33,132 nt of DNA from Erysipelotrichaceae bacterium (GTDB lineage: Bacteria > Bacillota_I > Bacilli_A > Erysipelotrichales > Erysipelotrichaceae). Positions 1-7,626 of this stretch are shown here, one piece after another; position 1 is the stretch's first letter, and each line of letters starts with the position of its first letter. The stretch covers positions 1 through 33,132 of the forward strand of contig JAFWKS010000098.1 in NCBI GenBank assembly GCA_017511325.1. Reading direction: 5' to 3'. The notes under the pieces are model-generated. The model was given only the letters and a program-made list of their open reading frames with translations, had not been told where the DNA came from and ran no database searches. Made by a program: the position numbers and the translations under genes.

Positions 1-72
1 CAAGCTCCTGAAGTATGTCCGACCTGTGCACATCCTCAGTCATACTTTGAAGTAAACTGCGAGAACTACTAA
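1..72 (+). CDS. Rubrerythrin, C-terminal end (partial)
   Basis: Frame 1 is open from the window edge to a TAA at 70-72 and encodes 23 residues containing CPTCAHPQSYFEV and ending CENY. This is the second CxxC knuckle and tail of the rubredoxin-like FeS4 domain that closes rubrerythrin. Rubrerythrin is a cytoplasmic diiron peroxidase that removes hydrogen peroxide in anaerobes. The diiron domain lies outside the window, so only the end is supported. A strong hairpin follows 21 bases downstream. Confidence 0.85.
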   Translation, partial: QAPEVCPTCAHPQSYFEVNCENY

Positions 73-93
73 ACTTCAAATATAACAAAGCAA

Positions 94-124
94 ACTAAAG
101 CCTGCATGATCTGCAGGCTTTAGT
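94..124. terminator. Hairpin between convergent genes
   Basis: A perfect 13-bp stem (94-106 with 112-124) with a 5-base loop lies between the rubrerythrin tail and the convergent gene ending at 139. Neither side has a long T-run, so it is a probable but not textbook bidirectional terminator. Confidence 0.65.
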
Positions 125-138
125 ATGTGATGGTTATA

Positions 139-777
139 TCAGATATATCCCAGCGGGATGAAAACGATAAGGGAAAGGGCAACCAGCGACCAGATCGTAA
201 TCAGAAAAGTTTTCTGTGTCTTAGGCTTCATATCCGGAACGAAGTTGCTGGCAAGGAAGAACGGGATATAGGTAGTGATGAACACAGGGATAACGCCCCA
301 CCACTTGTAAACCCAGATGAACGAATTGTTTGATGTACCGGCCAAAAATGATTCAACAAGTGAGAACAGCAGCGCCATCGATATGGCACCCATCAGCTTG
401 TTTTTGAAAGTCCTTTTTTCCGGCAGCATCTTAAATGAGATGATACCGGCTAATGTAAACATCATCGACAGTTCCCAGCACACTCCGATCAACAGGATGA
501 AAGTCGTCGATTCGTTGCTGACAGTCCAGAGCGGATAACCAAAGAAATGACCGATCAATGCATTGGCGATCTCATAGAGCCAGTGCACGCCATAGAGGGA
601 GAATCCGGCTACAACGACCTTGTAGTTCTTTTTCTGGATCTCGCTCCAGTAGACATAGAAGATTACAGATAGTATGAAAATAAAAGTCCAGTTGAAGTTC
701 TCGGTACTTCTGACGATGACCGCATCGACCAGATCTTTGGCTCTTTGCGATCCGTCACCCCAAAAAACAAATCTCAT
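139..777 (-). CDS. Six-helix integral membrane protein, unknown function
   Basis: The 212-residue protein has about six hydrophobic helices (near residues 31-46, 53-78, 92-115, 127-146, 154-178 and 190-210), no signal peptide and no catalytic motif I recognise. Trp and Tyr are frequent at the helix ends. A conserved-looking acidic and aromatic patch (HWLYE near 65-69, CWE near 100-102) sits within the helices. The start is supported by an AGGAGG box about 5 bases upstream on the minus strand. It is probably transcribed alone, since the LURP-one gene upstream on the same strand ends in its own terminator. I do not recognise the family. Confidence 0.75.
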   Translation of the reverse strand: MRFVFWGDGSQRAKDLVDAVIVRSTENFNWTFIFILSVIFYVYWSEIQKKNYKVVVAGFSLYGVHWLYEIANALIGHFFGYPLWTVSNESTTFILLIGVCWELSMMFTLAGIISFKMLPEKRTFKNKLMGAISMALLFSLVESFLAGTSNNSFIWVYKWWGVIPVFITTYIPFFLASNFVPDMKPKTQKTFLITIWSLVALSLIVFIPLGYI

Positions 778-839
778 AATGCCTCCTGATTATATAAACA
801 TCTTTATATCTCAATATTAACATTTTCACCTCAGCAAAC

Positions 840-868
840 AAAAAAACACCCGCTTTAAACGGGTGTTT
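840..868 (-). terminator. Rho-independent terminator of the LURP-one gene
   Basis: A 9-bp stem (844-852 with 860-868), loop CTTTAAA, is followed on the minus strand by seven T (840-846). It lies 18 bases past the stop at 886. Confidence 0.9.
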
Positions 869-885
869 CGCATGATCGCTTTTGA

Positions 886-1497
886 CTAGTTGCTTGCAGA
901 AGACGACGATGAAGATGAACTTGCCGAAGAAGCGGCTGCTCTATCTGACATCATGTGCTGCAGGGTGATCAGGATTGCTATGACGATCTCTTCCTTGTCA
1001 ATCTGATAGATGTCGATGCAATACTTGTCGTGGATCGACAGCAGCTTTTGCGAAATGGTCGCAATTACCTGTTCGTTTTTATCATAGAGCTGGAAATTCA
1101 GACCAAGCAGATTTCCCCTTAATTGCCAGCCCAGGCCTTCGATGTTGGTGATGTCCTTGATTACGTGGAACAGCTCGTTGGACATCTCAAACCTTGTTCC
1201 ATCGGCCATGGAAATGAAGTGCCTTTCATGAAGGGAGAAGAATTTCTTTTCAATATGAGCTACTGGATCGCCATTTGCTTTGACGATGTCAGTCTTGTCA
1301 TGAAGAGAGAGGAATTTTGATGCTGCATGATACACGACGTTCCCGTTTTCGTCAGTTATGTCGATCTTGTGATGAAGCGACAGGATCTTCGTGCTGGTAA
1401 ACAGCGAACGGACAGGTTCACCATATTCCATGATGTTGTCGGCGTTTGCTTCCTCACCCGTTTCTCTGTAACGTTCAATGCCTGAAAAAATACCCAT
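886..1497 (-). CDS. LURP-one-related (LOR/YxjI-like) protein with serine-rich tail
   Basis: The 203-residue protein is built from repeated beta-hairpin units. The motif K-x-L-S-[LI]-H-x-[KR] recurs at about 37-44, 61-68, 85-92 and 151-158, as expected for the 12-stranded LURP-one/tubby-like barrel (DUF567, B. subtilis YxjI family). A hydrophobic helix at about 170-182 (VIAILITLQHMM) matches the buried C-terminal helix of the fold. The last 15 or so residues are almost all Ser and Ala. The family's function is unknown; lipid binding or scrambling is proposed for relatives. It lies 19 bases downstream of the DUF4139 gene with its own AGGAGG site, so the two probably form one operon. Confidence 0.75.
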   Translation of the reverse strand: MGIFSGIERYRETGEEANADNIMEYGEPVRSLFTSTKILSLHHKIDITDENGNVVYHAASKFLSLHDKTDIVKANGDPVAHIEKKFFSLHERHFISMADGTRFEMSNELFHVIKDITNIEGLGWQLRGNLLGLNFQLYDKNEQVIATISQKLLSIHDKYCIDIYQIDKEEIVIAILITLQHMMSDRAAASSASSSSSSSSASN

Positions 1498-1516
1498 GAC
1501 GTTGCCTCCTGTATCT

Positions 1517-3109
1517 TTATCTTAATGGTGTTCCGCAGTTAGGACAGAACTTCTGATTGGTCGAAGTTCCGCATTGTGGACAGATCTTCAACGATTTCTT
1601 GGTCTCACTGATGCGCTTGTCTTTCGGCCAGGCGACTTTATATGACAGACGATAGGTGGTGCTTCCTGCTGAAGGAACAGTGACTTTCTTTGTCAGGAAG
1701 CCTGTCTCTTTTTCAAGCTGTGCACCGCCAAGATCTGTTGCATCAACAACGATATCCTTGTTTTCGGAAACAGGGATCTGATCCTTGAGGATGACTTCGA
1801 CGTCTTTGGCAGAAGAATTGCTTACCTTTGTCTCATAGACATATTCCGTAGCTTTCTGACCTTTAAGAAGTATTGAAGAGGTCTTTTTGGAGATGGTACT
1901 GTGAGAGACATGGATCTGTTCCTCTCTGCCTAAAGTGATCTCAAGATCCTCTTTGGTCTGATCGGAATCAAGATAGATGCTGCCGGTATAGACTTCGTTG
2001 AGATAGATCCCCGCATTGACGCCTTCTGTAGGTGGAAGATCAGCGGTCTTGATCTTAGCGATCAGATAGGCGTTAGGATCGGCCTTGGCTACTGCGGCGA
2101 TCTGATATTCAGCTTTGATCGTGAACTTCTGCAGATCGGCAGCCGTGCCGTCTCCATCTTTAAATATGTCTCTTTTACCGCTTAAAACATATTCGGTCAT
2201 CGTTTCTTCACTGTTGACCTCTGCTTCCTGCATTTCCATCCTGAATACCGGAGCTGCTTCATCGCCATCTACGACCTCTGCGTCTTCCATGACCATGGCT
2301 TGTGCACCGGCCATAGCCATGCCCATCATTCTGTTGGAAGAGGCTTTCGCAGTTTTATAGATGTTGTTTTCCTGAATATTGAGAGTGATGCTGCTGAGTT
2401 CAGGAAGCACGCTACCTGAAGCAGGATTGCCTGAATACAGGCTCAGGTCGATATTCTTCCAGTCTTCATATGTGTGTTCAAAGATCGAAGCCTTCATTCT
2501 GATCTCAAGATCGCTTTTGGCATCAGAGTGGATCTCGTAGGATGATCTCCAGCCGGCGTCGTTTTCATGGTAACGCAGTTCAAAGCTGTATTCGCCAGCT
2601 TCTGCCGCATCTACTTCCACAACAACGACAGGCAAAGATCCCTTGTTTTGTTCCTCCTGAAGTTTCTCATTGAGATCACGCAGGTTTTTCTGGGCCTCAA
2701 GGATATCGTCATTAAGACCATTGAGTCTTTCCGGAAGTTTTTCGATATAATCCCTGATCTCATCGCTGTTTTGAGAAGTGCGGTTCGTGAAGTCGCCGTT
2801 AGTCTGCCAGAGACTGATCTGCAGCTGTTTGATCTCGATCAGCTTGTTGATGTCATTGATCTTCTTCTGCAGTCTGTTGATCTCATTATCCGCAAATTCA
2901 TCATTCTTCTCTATTTCATAACGAAGATTGCCTAAGCTGAGACCTTCCTGACCAAAAAGTCTGACCGTGTCGTAAACGACGCCCTTGCTTAAACCGTAAA
3001 CATAAAGGGTCTGTTTGCCTTCGGTGAGCTCACATTTTCCTTTGCGCGTCACCTCGGCACCGTTAAGGAATACTTTAGCGCTTCGAATTTCGGTATACAG
3101 TTTTGCCAT
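1517..3109 (-). CDS. DUF4140/DUF4139 (MuiA-like) protein with C-terminal zinc ribbon
   Basis: The protein has 530 residues. The N-terminal DUF4140-like part (about 8-105) is followed by a coiled coil (about 75-155, rich in Leu, Glu, Lys and Asn) and a DUF4139 beta-rich domain to about 500. The strand-rich stretch around AGEYSFELRYHENDAGWRSS is characteristic. The C-terminus adds a four-cysteine zinc ribbon, C510-x2-C513 and C522-x2-C525, unusual for mucoidy-inhibitor-A-like proteins. There is no signal peptide, so it appears cytoplasmic, whereas many relatives are exported. A Met/Ala-rich insert lies at about 260-275. The start has an AGGAGG box, and a TATAAT-like box sits at 3151-3156 (minus). 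Function is not established. Confidence 0.8.
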   Translation of the reverse strand: MAKLYTEIRSAKVFLNGAEVTRKGKCELTEGKQTLYVYGLSKGVVYDTVRLFGQEGLSLGNLRYEIEKNDEFADNEINRLQKKINDINKLIEIKQLQISLWQTNGDFTNRTSQNSDEIRDYIEKLPERLNGLNDDILEAQKNLRDLNEKLQEEQNKGSLPVVVVEVDAAEAGEYSFELRYHENDAGWRSSYEIHSDAKSDLEIRMKASIFEHTYEDWKNIDLSLYSGNPASGSVLPELSSITLNIQENNIYKTAKASSNRMMGMAMAGAQAMVMEDAEVVDGDEAAPVFRMEMQEAEVNSEETMTEYVLSGKRDIFKDGDGTAADLQKFTIKAEYQIAAVAKADPNAYLIAKIKTADLPPTEGVNAGIYLNEVYTGSIYLDSDQTKEDLEITLGREEQIHVSHSTISKKTSSILLKGQKATEYVYETKVSNSSAKDVEVILKDQIPVSENKDIVVDATDLGGAQLEKETGFLTKKVTVPSAGSTTYRLSYKVAWPKDKRISETKKSLKICPQCGTSTNQKFCPNCGTPLR

Positions 3110-3186
3110 ATGTACCTCCTGTTATTATCTGTAATGTTTCTATCAACAATATTATAAACGCAAGCCATATCAAGTATCCATAAAGT

Positions 3187-3216
3187 AAAAAAGACCCGAT
3201 CTTTCAATCGGATCTT
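3187..3216 (-). terminator. Rho-independent terminator of the aldo/keto reductase gene
   Basis: A 10-bp stem (3191-3200 with 3207-3216), containing one position that is a G-U wobble in the minus-strand RNA, is followed by a run of T on the minus strand. It begins 6 bases past the stop. Confidence 0.85.
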
Positions 3217-3221
3217 CACTT

Positions 3222-4178
3222 CTATTGAACAAGTGTTCTTGCAGCTTCGTTCAATGTTTCTCTTTCTTCTGGTGTCAAGCTCCAGTTTAATGCTTCAACA
3301 TTGGATCTGGCATGTTTTATTTTGGTGACGCCGCACAAGGCCATGGTGATATCCGGATGGTTGCAGGCCCAGTTCACCGCCACCTGAGAAACGTCGACAT
3401 TATGTTCGTAGACGATCTCATCCATGACTTTGAGAAGTTCCTGGCATTTTGAGAACATCGGTTCCTTGAAGAACGGATAGAAATTTAAACGCATATCATC
3501 AGCCGCAAGATCAGGAATAGTTCGGAAAGCTCCAGTCAGGATACCACCGCCCAAAGGGCCATAGGCCATCGTGGCAATTCCTTTATCGTGGTAATCATGA
3601 AGTATATCGGCCCATTTGTCTTCGACCAGTGAGAAATGATACTGTGCAAAATCCAGCCCGCCCTGATCGTAAAACTGTTTTATCTGATCGGCTTCAAAAT
3701 TGCAGATGCCACAAAAGCGTATCTTGCCATCCTTCTTGAGCTGATCAAGACCTGCTATGGTTTCTTCAAAAGGTGTATTGACATCAGGCCAGTGTATAAG
3801 AAGGACATCAAGATGATCAGTGCCAAGCCGCTTAAGACTTTCTTCGGCCTGGGAAATGATCGTCTGTCTGCTGCTGTCACGGACCGGTGCATCCTTGCCG
3901 AAGCCGGTCGCTTTCTTGCGTGTGATGCCACACTTGCTGACAAGGATTATCTTGTCTCTAAGTCCCTTGATGGCCTTTCCTACGACTTCCTCCGAATGTC
4001 CAAGCCCATATACCGGAGCGGTATCCACGAGGTTAACACCGTTATCGATCATATACCTGGTGGCTTCTATCGACTCGTTGTCGTTGACTTCTCCCCAGCC
4101 GGCAGCACCTACGCCCCAGGTCCCAACAGCCAAAGCGGATATCTTTATACCCAGGCGTTTCACATCATGATATATCAT
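3222..4178 (-). CDS. Aldo/keto reductase
   Basis: A full-length 318-residue NADPH-dependent aldo/keto reductase with a TIM-barrel fold. The catalytic tetrad is visible: D52 and Y57 (VDTAPVYG), K82 (LVSKCG) and H129 (LLIHWPD). The substrate cannot be told from sequence; it resembles the general AKR11/AKR5-like bacterial reductases that act on aldehydes and ketones. The start is supported by AGGAGG about 8 bases upstream. It is monocistronic, with a terminator just after it and a divergent acetyltransferase on the other side. All expected motifs are present. Confidence 0.93.
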   Translation of the reverse strand: MIYHDVKRLGIKISALAVGTWGVGAAGWGEVNDNESIEATRYMIDNGVNLVDTAPVYGLGHSEEVVGKAIKGLRDKIILVSKCGITRKKATGFGKDAPVRDSSRQTIISQAEESLKRLGTDHLDVLLIHWPDVNTPFEETIAGLDQLKKDGKIRFCGICNFEADQIKQFYDQGGLDFAQYHFSLVEDKWADILHDYHDKGIATMAYGPLGGGILTGAFRTIPDLAADDMRLNFYPFFKEPMFSKCQELLKVMDEIVYEHNVDVSQVAVNWACNHPDITMALCGVTKIKHARSNVEALNWSLTPEERETLNEAARTLVQ

Positions 4179-4242
4179 ACTTTGTTCCTCCTGCCTTTAT
4201 TATTTACTAATTCAGCTTTCGCGTAAATCAAAACACTCAATA

Positions 4243-4248
4243 TATAAT
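4243..4248 (+). promoter_or_regulatory. Putative -10 box for the acetyltransferase gene
   Basis: A consensus TATAAT lies 31 bases upstream of the ATG at 4280, in the divergent region shared with the aldo/keto reductase. No convincing -35 hexamer is seen at 16-18 bases. Confidence 0.4.
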
Positions 4249-4279
4249 GGAATTGGATATAAAGAAAAGGAATAAAAAA

Positions 4280-4889
4280 ATGACTGAGTATGAAAAAATG
4301 AAAAAAAGGGTTGCTGTATGATCCCAATGATGAAGAAATAGTAAAGAAACAGGTACCATATCTGGACAGACTTTATGAATACAATCTGCTGAAACCTTCG
4401 CAAACAAAGGAAAAAGAAGCATATCTGAAGGAAGTCTTTGCGCAGTGTGGAGAGGGCTGTTATATCGAAATACCGTTCCATGCGAATTTCGGCGGTCATC
4501 ATGTCCACCTCGGTTCATATGTTTATGCCAATTTCAACCTCACGATGGTCGACGACGGCCACATCTACATAGGAGATCGGGTCATGATCGGACCGAATGT
4601 CACGATCGCCACCGCTGGCCATCCGATTGATCCCGAACTTCGTGGTAAAAACCTTCAGTACAACAAGGATGTCCACATCGGTGAAAATGTCTGGATCGGG
4701 GCAGGAGTGGTCATCATGCCCGGGATCACCATCGGCAAGAATACTGTCATCGGCGCCGGAAGTATCGTTACAAGAGACATCCCGGAAGGCGTAATTGCCG
4801 TAGGCAATCCCTGCAAAGTCCTAAGAGAGGTATCGGAAAGAGACAAGGAATACTTCTATAAAAACGAAAAGGTAAGTGATTGTTTCTAA
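4280..4889 (+). CDS. Maltose/galactoside O-acetyltransferase-like protein, frameshifted near the N-terminus
   Basis: The protein is a left-handed beta-helix acetyltransferase that moves acetyl from acetyl-CoA to a sugar hydroxyl. Hexapeptide repeats are clear (IGDRVMIGPNVTIATAGHP, then IGENVWIGAGVVIMPG and IGKNTVIGAGSIV), with the catalytic His in TAGHP. The expected N-terminal Mac motif (MTEYEKMKKG then LLYDPNDEE) is encoded, but the ATG at 4280 reads out of frame after an A7 run at 4301-4307. Six A would restore one frame. The in-frame body starts at 4311, where only a TTG is available and no ribosome site precedes it. An AAAGG box precedes 4280. Either a sequencing indel or a switched-off allele; the body looks intact. 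Confidence 0.85.
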
Positions 4890-4919
4890 AAAGTCTCAGT
4901 TTCAAATAACAAACAATAT

Positions 4920-4970
4920 AAAAATTCGTAGCTAATGATGTGCCTTATCACAGAATTCCTACGAATTTTT
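4920..4970 (+). terminator. Inverted repeat, probable terminator
   Basis: A perfect 12-bp stem, AAAAATTCGTAG (4920-4931) with its complement at 4959-4970, encloses a 27-base loop and ends in T5. It sits 31 bases past the acetyltransferase stop. A third copy of CTACGAAT lies near 4989. The long loop is unusual for a terminator, so a small mobile-element end is the alternative. Confidence 0.5.
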
Positions 4971-5056
4971 GTTGTTTAATCACATAAATGCTACGAATAA
5001 TTGGTATATGGTTTCAAAAATTGCATGAATTTTTGTACAAGGAAGGCAGAGGAATT

Positions 5057-5236
5057 ATGAATAATAATAAGAGCAACTAACGACAAACTTCTTAGAAAAA
5101 TCAAAAATATCGATTTTTGTATTGAACTTTATATTTCTATATATGTTTCTAGCTGAAAGAAGTTTTTTTGCCTGAAAAATTTAAAGAGGATGTAGAAGAC
5201 AATTTTGAAGAAGGTGTAGAGATTATATATTCGTAA
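5057..5236 (+). pseudogene. Possible remnant of a HEPN / nucleotidyltransferase toxin-antitoxin module
   Basis: This lies in the 636-base AT-rich gap 4890-5525, which has no intact gene. An AGAGG box precedes ATG 5057, which opens MNNNKSN and stops at 5078-5080. Another frame continues with DKLLRKIKNIDFCIEL (5082-5129), resembling the first helix of HEPN/HepT-like proteins. A later piece, 5153-5236, reads LKEVFLPEKF... and ends EEGVEIIYS with a stop, resembling the tail of MNT-type nucleotidyltransferases (EGVxIY). The pieces suggest a two-gene module collapsed by an internal deletion. This rests on short motif resemblance only. The rest of the gap (5237-5450) shows nothing I recognise. Confidence 0.3.
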
Positions 5237-5453
5237 AAATGTTTATGAATTTTTAAGGAAAAACAATTGATAGACAACCAAGTTATATACTTAATATACT
5301 TTGAATTTGTCTTTTTTACTTTATATTTGCAGATTAACGATATATGTCTCCAAGTTAAGCAGGAGACTTGTTTAATGATTATGTAAACTCGTAAAATTAA
5401 ATTTTCACGGAAGCACAACGGCAATATTAATAATGATAATTCATGGTTAATAG

Positions 5454-5483
5454 TTGAAAATATGTATATAATTAACATATAAT
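5454..5483 (+). promoter_or_regulatory. Promoter of the abiE operon
   Basis: TTGAAA (5454-5459) and a perfect TATAAT (5478-5483) are separated by 18 bases in very AT-rich DNA, about 43 bases before the AbiEi start. AbiEi proteins usually autorepress from this kind of position; no obvious operator repeat was identified. Confidence 0.65.
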
Positions 5484-5525
5484 ATAGTAAATCATAACAA
5501 ATATTTAACATTTTGGAGCCCAAGT

Positions 5526-6293
5526 ATGAATTTATATTATAAACTGCTGCAATATCCAGTTTTTTCCATGAAAGAAGTCAATGCTTTGTATTCGAGTGAA
5601 CGTACAGCAAGAGCGGCATTGGGAAAGCTTCTGAAGGGAAACATGGTATTAAAGATCAGGAACGGATTATATACGTGTGTGAGCGGGGAGAACGGTGGCC
5701 CGGTTGCTGACAGATTCCAGATCGCCAGCGCAATAACACCATCATCATATGTATCCCATCATACCGCTTTTGAGTATCATGGTATTGCCGATCAGATTTT
5801 TTATGAAGTTTATGTTGGTTCCAAGACGCGTTTCCATGATTTTGAGTTTGATGGCTATACATACCATTATGTGAAACAGGATATACAAGAGGGCATAGTT
5901 TATCCGGAATTCAGCGGAGGCATCAGGGTAACAGACAAGGAGAGAACGATAGTAGATTCGATAAAAGATATAAATCTCATTGCCGGGCTGGAAGAGGTGT
6001 TTTCATGCGTTTTATCTGTGAACGGCATCGATGAGAATAAAATGCTGAAATATCTAAAGGAATATGACAATGCCTTTTTATATCGGAAGATCGGTTTTAT
6101 ATTCAGCGAATACCAGACGGAACTTGAAATAAGTGACGATTTTATAAAGATATGCAAGGATAGGGGAGGAAGTTCCAAGCGATACCTTGCAAATGGCATA
6201 AGCAAACCGACCTATTCAGGCGAATGGAAACTGATATACCCTGAGAACATGAAAGAAATAAAGAACGGAAGGATAGAAGATTCCGCAATATAA
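5526..6293 (+). CDS. AbiEi-type antitoxin / transcriptional repressor (type IV TA)
   Basis: The 255-residue protein is a family-typical AbiEi antitoxin. It has an N-terminal winged helix (about 1-60, with VFSMKEVNALYSSERTARAAL and a wing at KIRNGLYTCV). The C-terminal antitoxin domain carries the family signatures ASAITPSSYVSHHTAFEYHG, RVTDKERTIVDSI and, near the end, GSSKRYL. The protein binds its own promoter and counters the AbiEii nucleotidyltransferase; in the classical lactococcal system the pair aborts phage infection. The start has a GGAG box 7 bases upstream. The stop at 6293 overlaps the upstream coding remnant of the toxin, the normal operon arrangement. It appears intact, unlike its partner. 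Confidence 0.88.
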   Translation: MNLYYKLLQYPVFSMKEVNALYSSERTARAALGKLLKGNMVLKIRNGLYTCVSGENGGPVADRFQIASAITPSSYVSHHTAFEYHGIADQIFYEVYVGSKTRFHDFEFDGYTYHYVKQDIQEGIVYPEFSGGIRVTDKERTIVDSIKDINLIAGLEEVFSCVLSVNGIDENKMLKYLKEYDNAFLYRKIGFIFSEYQTELEISDDFIKICKDRGGSSKRYLANGISKPTYSGEWKLIYPENMKEIKNGRIEDSAI

Positions 6294-6387
6294 CAGAAGA
6301 GAACTTGATGCAAGAGCGCGGGAACATGGCTTTAACCGTGATACATTTGAGAAGGTCATCAGGCTGAAAAAATTCTTAAGTTTCTGA
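6277..6387 (+). pseudogene. N-terminal coding segment of the AbiEii toxin, out of frame with the body
   Basis: In frame 1 the DNA reads KIPQYNRRELDARAREHGF and then NRDTFEKVIRLKK, the standard opening of AbiEii proteins. It begins immediately after a TAG at 6274-6276 and has no ATG (the expected start is replaced by TAG AAG ATT). At the A6 run 6367-6372 the reading continues in another frame; this frame hits TGA at 6385-6387. One more A, or a -1 ribosomal slip on AAA AAA, would join it to the main toxin frame (ILKFLNTQEYMRGH). It therefore marks either a sequence error or a disrupted toxin. Confidence 0.7.
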
Positions 6388-6401
6388 ATACGCAGGAATA
6401 T

Positions 6402-7391
6402 ATGCGTGGACACCTGTTGTTAAAAGGAGGCACCGCCATAAACCTGACAATCTTCAATCTTCCGAGAATGTCTGTTGATATAGATTTGGATTTTGTTCCG
6501 AATCTGACCAGGGAAGAGACGATAAACGAAAGAGAACGATTGACAAAAATCCTGAAGGGATACATGTCGGAGCAAGGGTATTCGCTGTCCGATGCTTCAA
6601 GGTTCAGCCACAGCCTTGACGCATTCCACTATAACTATGTGAATGCAGCCGGCAACAGGGATATGATTAAAATAGAAATTAACTACTCTCTAAGAACACA
6701 CGTACTTTTATCAGAAGACAGAGTGTTTGTGACAGATGCTTTCGGAGAGCCAATAAAGGTCAGAACAGTTGCAGCTATAGAGATCTTCGCGGCAAAAACC
6801 AACGCATTGATAAGCAGAGCTGCCGCAAGAGATCTGTATGACATCTGTAATATGATTGATGCAAAAATGTTTTCAGGCAAAAAGGATATGTTCAGAAAGT
6901 GTGTCGTATTCTATGCAACAATCTCAGCAAAGGAAGTAAATAAAGAATTCGACACCTCTGCCATAGATGGCCTGGTCATTTCAAAAATAAAATCTGATCT
7001 GTTTCCAGTATTAGCAACGAAAGATAAATTCGATCTGGAAGGGAAGAAACAGCAGGCAAAAGATTACATAGCATCAATCATGAAACTAACACCTCAAGAA
7101 GCAGATTATATGGAAAGATTTATTGCAAAGGAATATAGACCGGAGTTGCTGTTTGATGATGAAGAGATCAAAGAACTGAAAGAACTGAACAAGTATCCGG
7201 TGGATTATTCGGATATTCCGGAGACCATAGATTTTTCTAAAGCAAAATTCAAATACTACAAAGTCACTCCTAAAAAAGAACCGATCACTTTCAGGCTTGA
7301 CGCCGATCTGATCGCAGTCATGAAGGGGACTGACAAAGGGTATCAGACCAAGGTGAACAAAATCCTTAGAGATGCCTTCATGGGGCCGTGA
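6402..7391 (+). CDS. AbiEii/AbiGii nucleotidyltransferase toxin with BrnA-like C-terminal domain
   Basis: The open frame encodes 329 residues. Nucleotidyltransferase motifs are complete: LLLKGGTAINLT (about 5-16), the metal-binding DxD in SVDIDLDF (D26, D28, D30), KIEINYS, and the KTNALISRAAARDLYDI motif. Such toxins transfer nucleotides to tRNA or other targets. AbiEii normally ends soon after PELLFDDEEI; here about 62 extra residues (268-329) follow. Their core, KKEPITFRLDADL then KGYQTKVNKILRDAF, matches the ribbon-helix-helix of BrnA/CopG-type antitoxins. ATG 6402 has an AGGA box 5 bases upstream and may serve as start, but about 40 conserved N-terminal residues are then missing (see 6277-6387). 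Activity is therefore uncertain. Confidence 0.85.
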   Translation: MRGHLLLKGGTAINLTIFNLPRMSVDIDLDFVPNLTREETINERERLTKILKGYMSEQGYSLSDASRFSHSLDAFHYNYVNAAGNRDMIKIEINYSLRTHVLLSEDRVFVTDAFGEPIKVRTVAAIEIFAAKTNALISRAAARDLYDICNMIDAKMFSGKKDMFRKCVVFYATISAKEVNKEFDTSAIDGLVISKIKSDLFPVLATKDKFDLEGKKQQAKDYIASIMKLTPQEADYMERFIAKEYRPELLFDDEEIKELKELNKYPVDYSDIPETIDFSKAKFKYYKVTPKKEPITFRLDADLIAVMKGTDKGYQTKVNKILRDAFMGP

Positions 7392-7483
7392 ATTTTTGTA
7401 TACAGGAGACCGGACTTCCTTAGTGAAGCTGCGTCAACCCCGATCAGGTAAGTAATACTTGAACGATTTTAAAAATTATTGAG

Positions 7484-7507
7484 AGAACAGCTTAAAAAGG
7501 CTGTTCT
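7484..7507. repeat. Inverted repeat downstream of the toxin gene
   Basis: An 8-bp stem AGAACAGC / GCTGTTCT with an 8-base loop lies in the gap 7392-7622. There is no T-run after it on the plus strand, while the minus strand has T-rich sequence. It may be a weak terminator for abiE or a regulatory hairpin. The rest of the gap shows only the leader described at 7578. Confidence 0.4.
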
Positions 7508-7577
7508 GAAAAGCCTCTGCAAATCTTACAAACACCCTATCGCTTTTGGCCGATTTTTCTATGATAAGATAAAAATC

Positions 7578-7626
7578 AGGAGGAACATCGATTAATAATA
7601 AAAATCAACAAAAGCAAAGAAAATGA
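7578..7626 (+). promoter_or_regulatory. Misplaced AGGAGG box and 11-codon leader frame before the STAS-HAD gene
   Basis: A perfect AGGAGG (7578-7583) lies 39 bases before ATG 7623, too far to serve it. It is 7 bases before an ATT (7591) that opens an 11-codon frame whose TGA overlaps the real start as ATGA (7623-7626). ATG 7623 has no ribosome site of its own (AAAGCAAAGAAA precedes it). This fits translational coupling from an AUU-initiated mini-ORF, or decay of an original ATG. Confidence 0.4.

Noticed and set aside
4920..4996. MITE or insertion-sequence end
   Set aside because: One inverted repeat and one extra partial copy only; no flanking direct repeat or transposase. Terminator preferred.
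5149..5523. 124-codon minus-strand frame in the AT-rich gap
   Set aside because: Low-complexity Ile, Tyr and Ser composition, no ribosome site, and it overlaps the abiE promoter and the remnant described at 5057.
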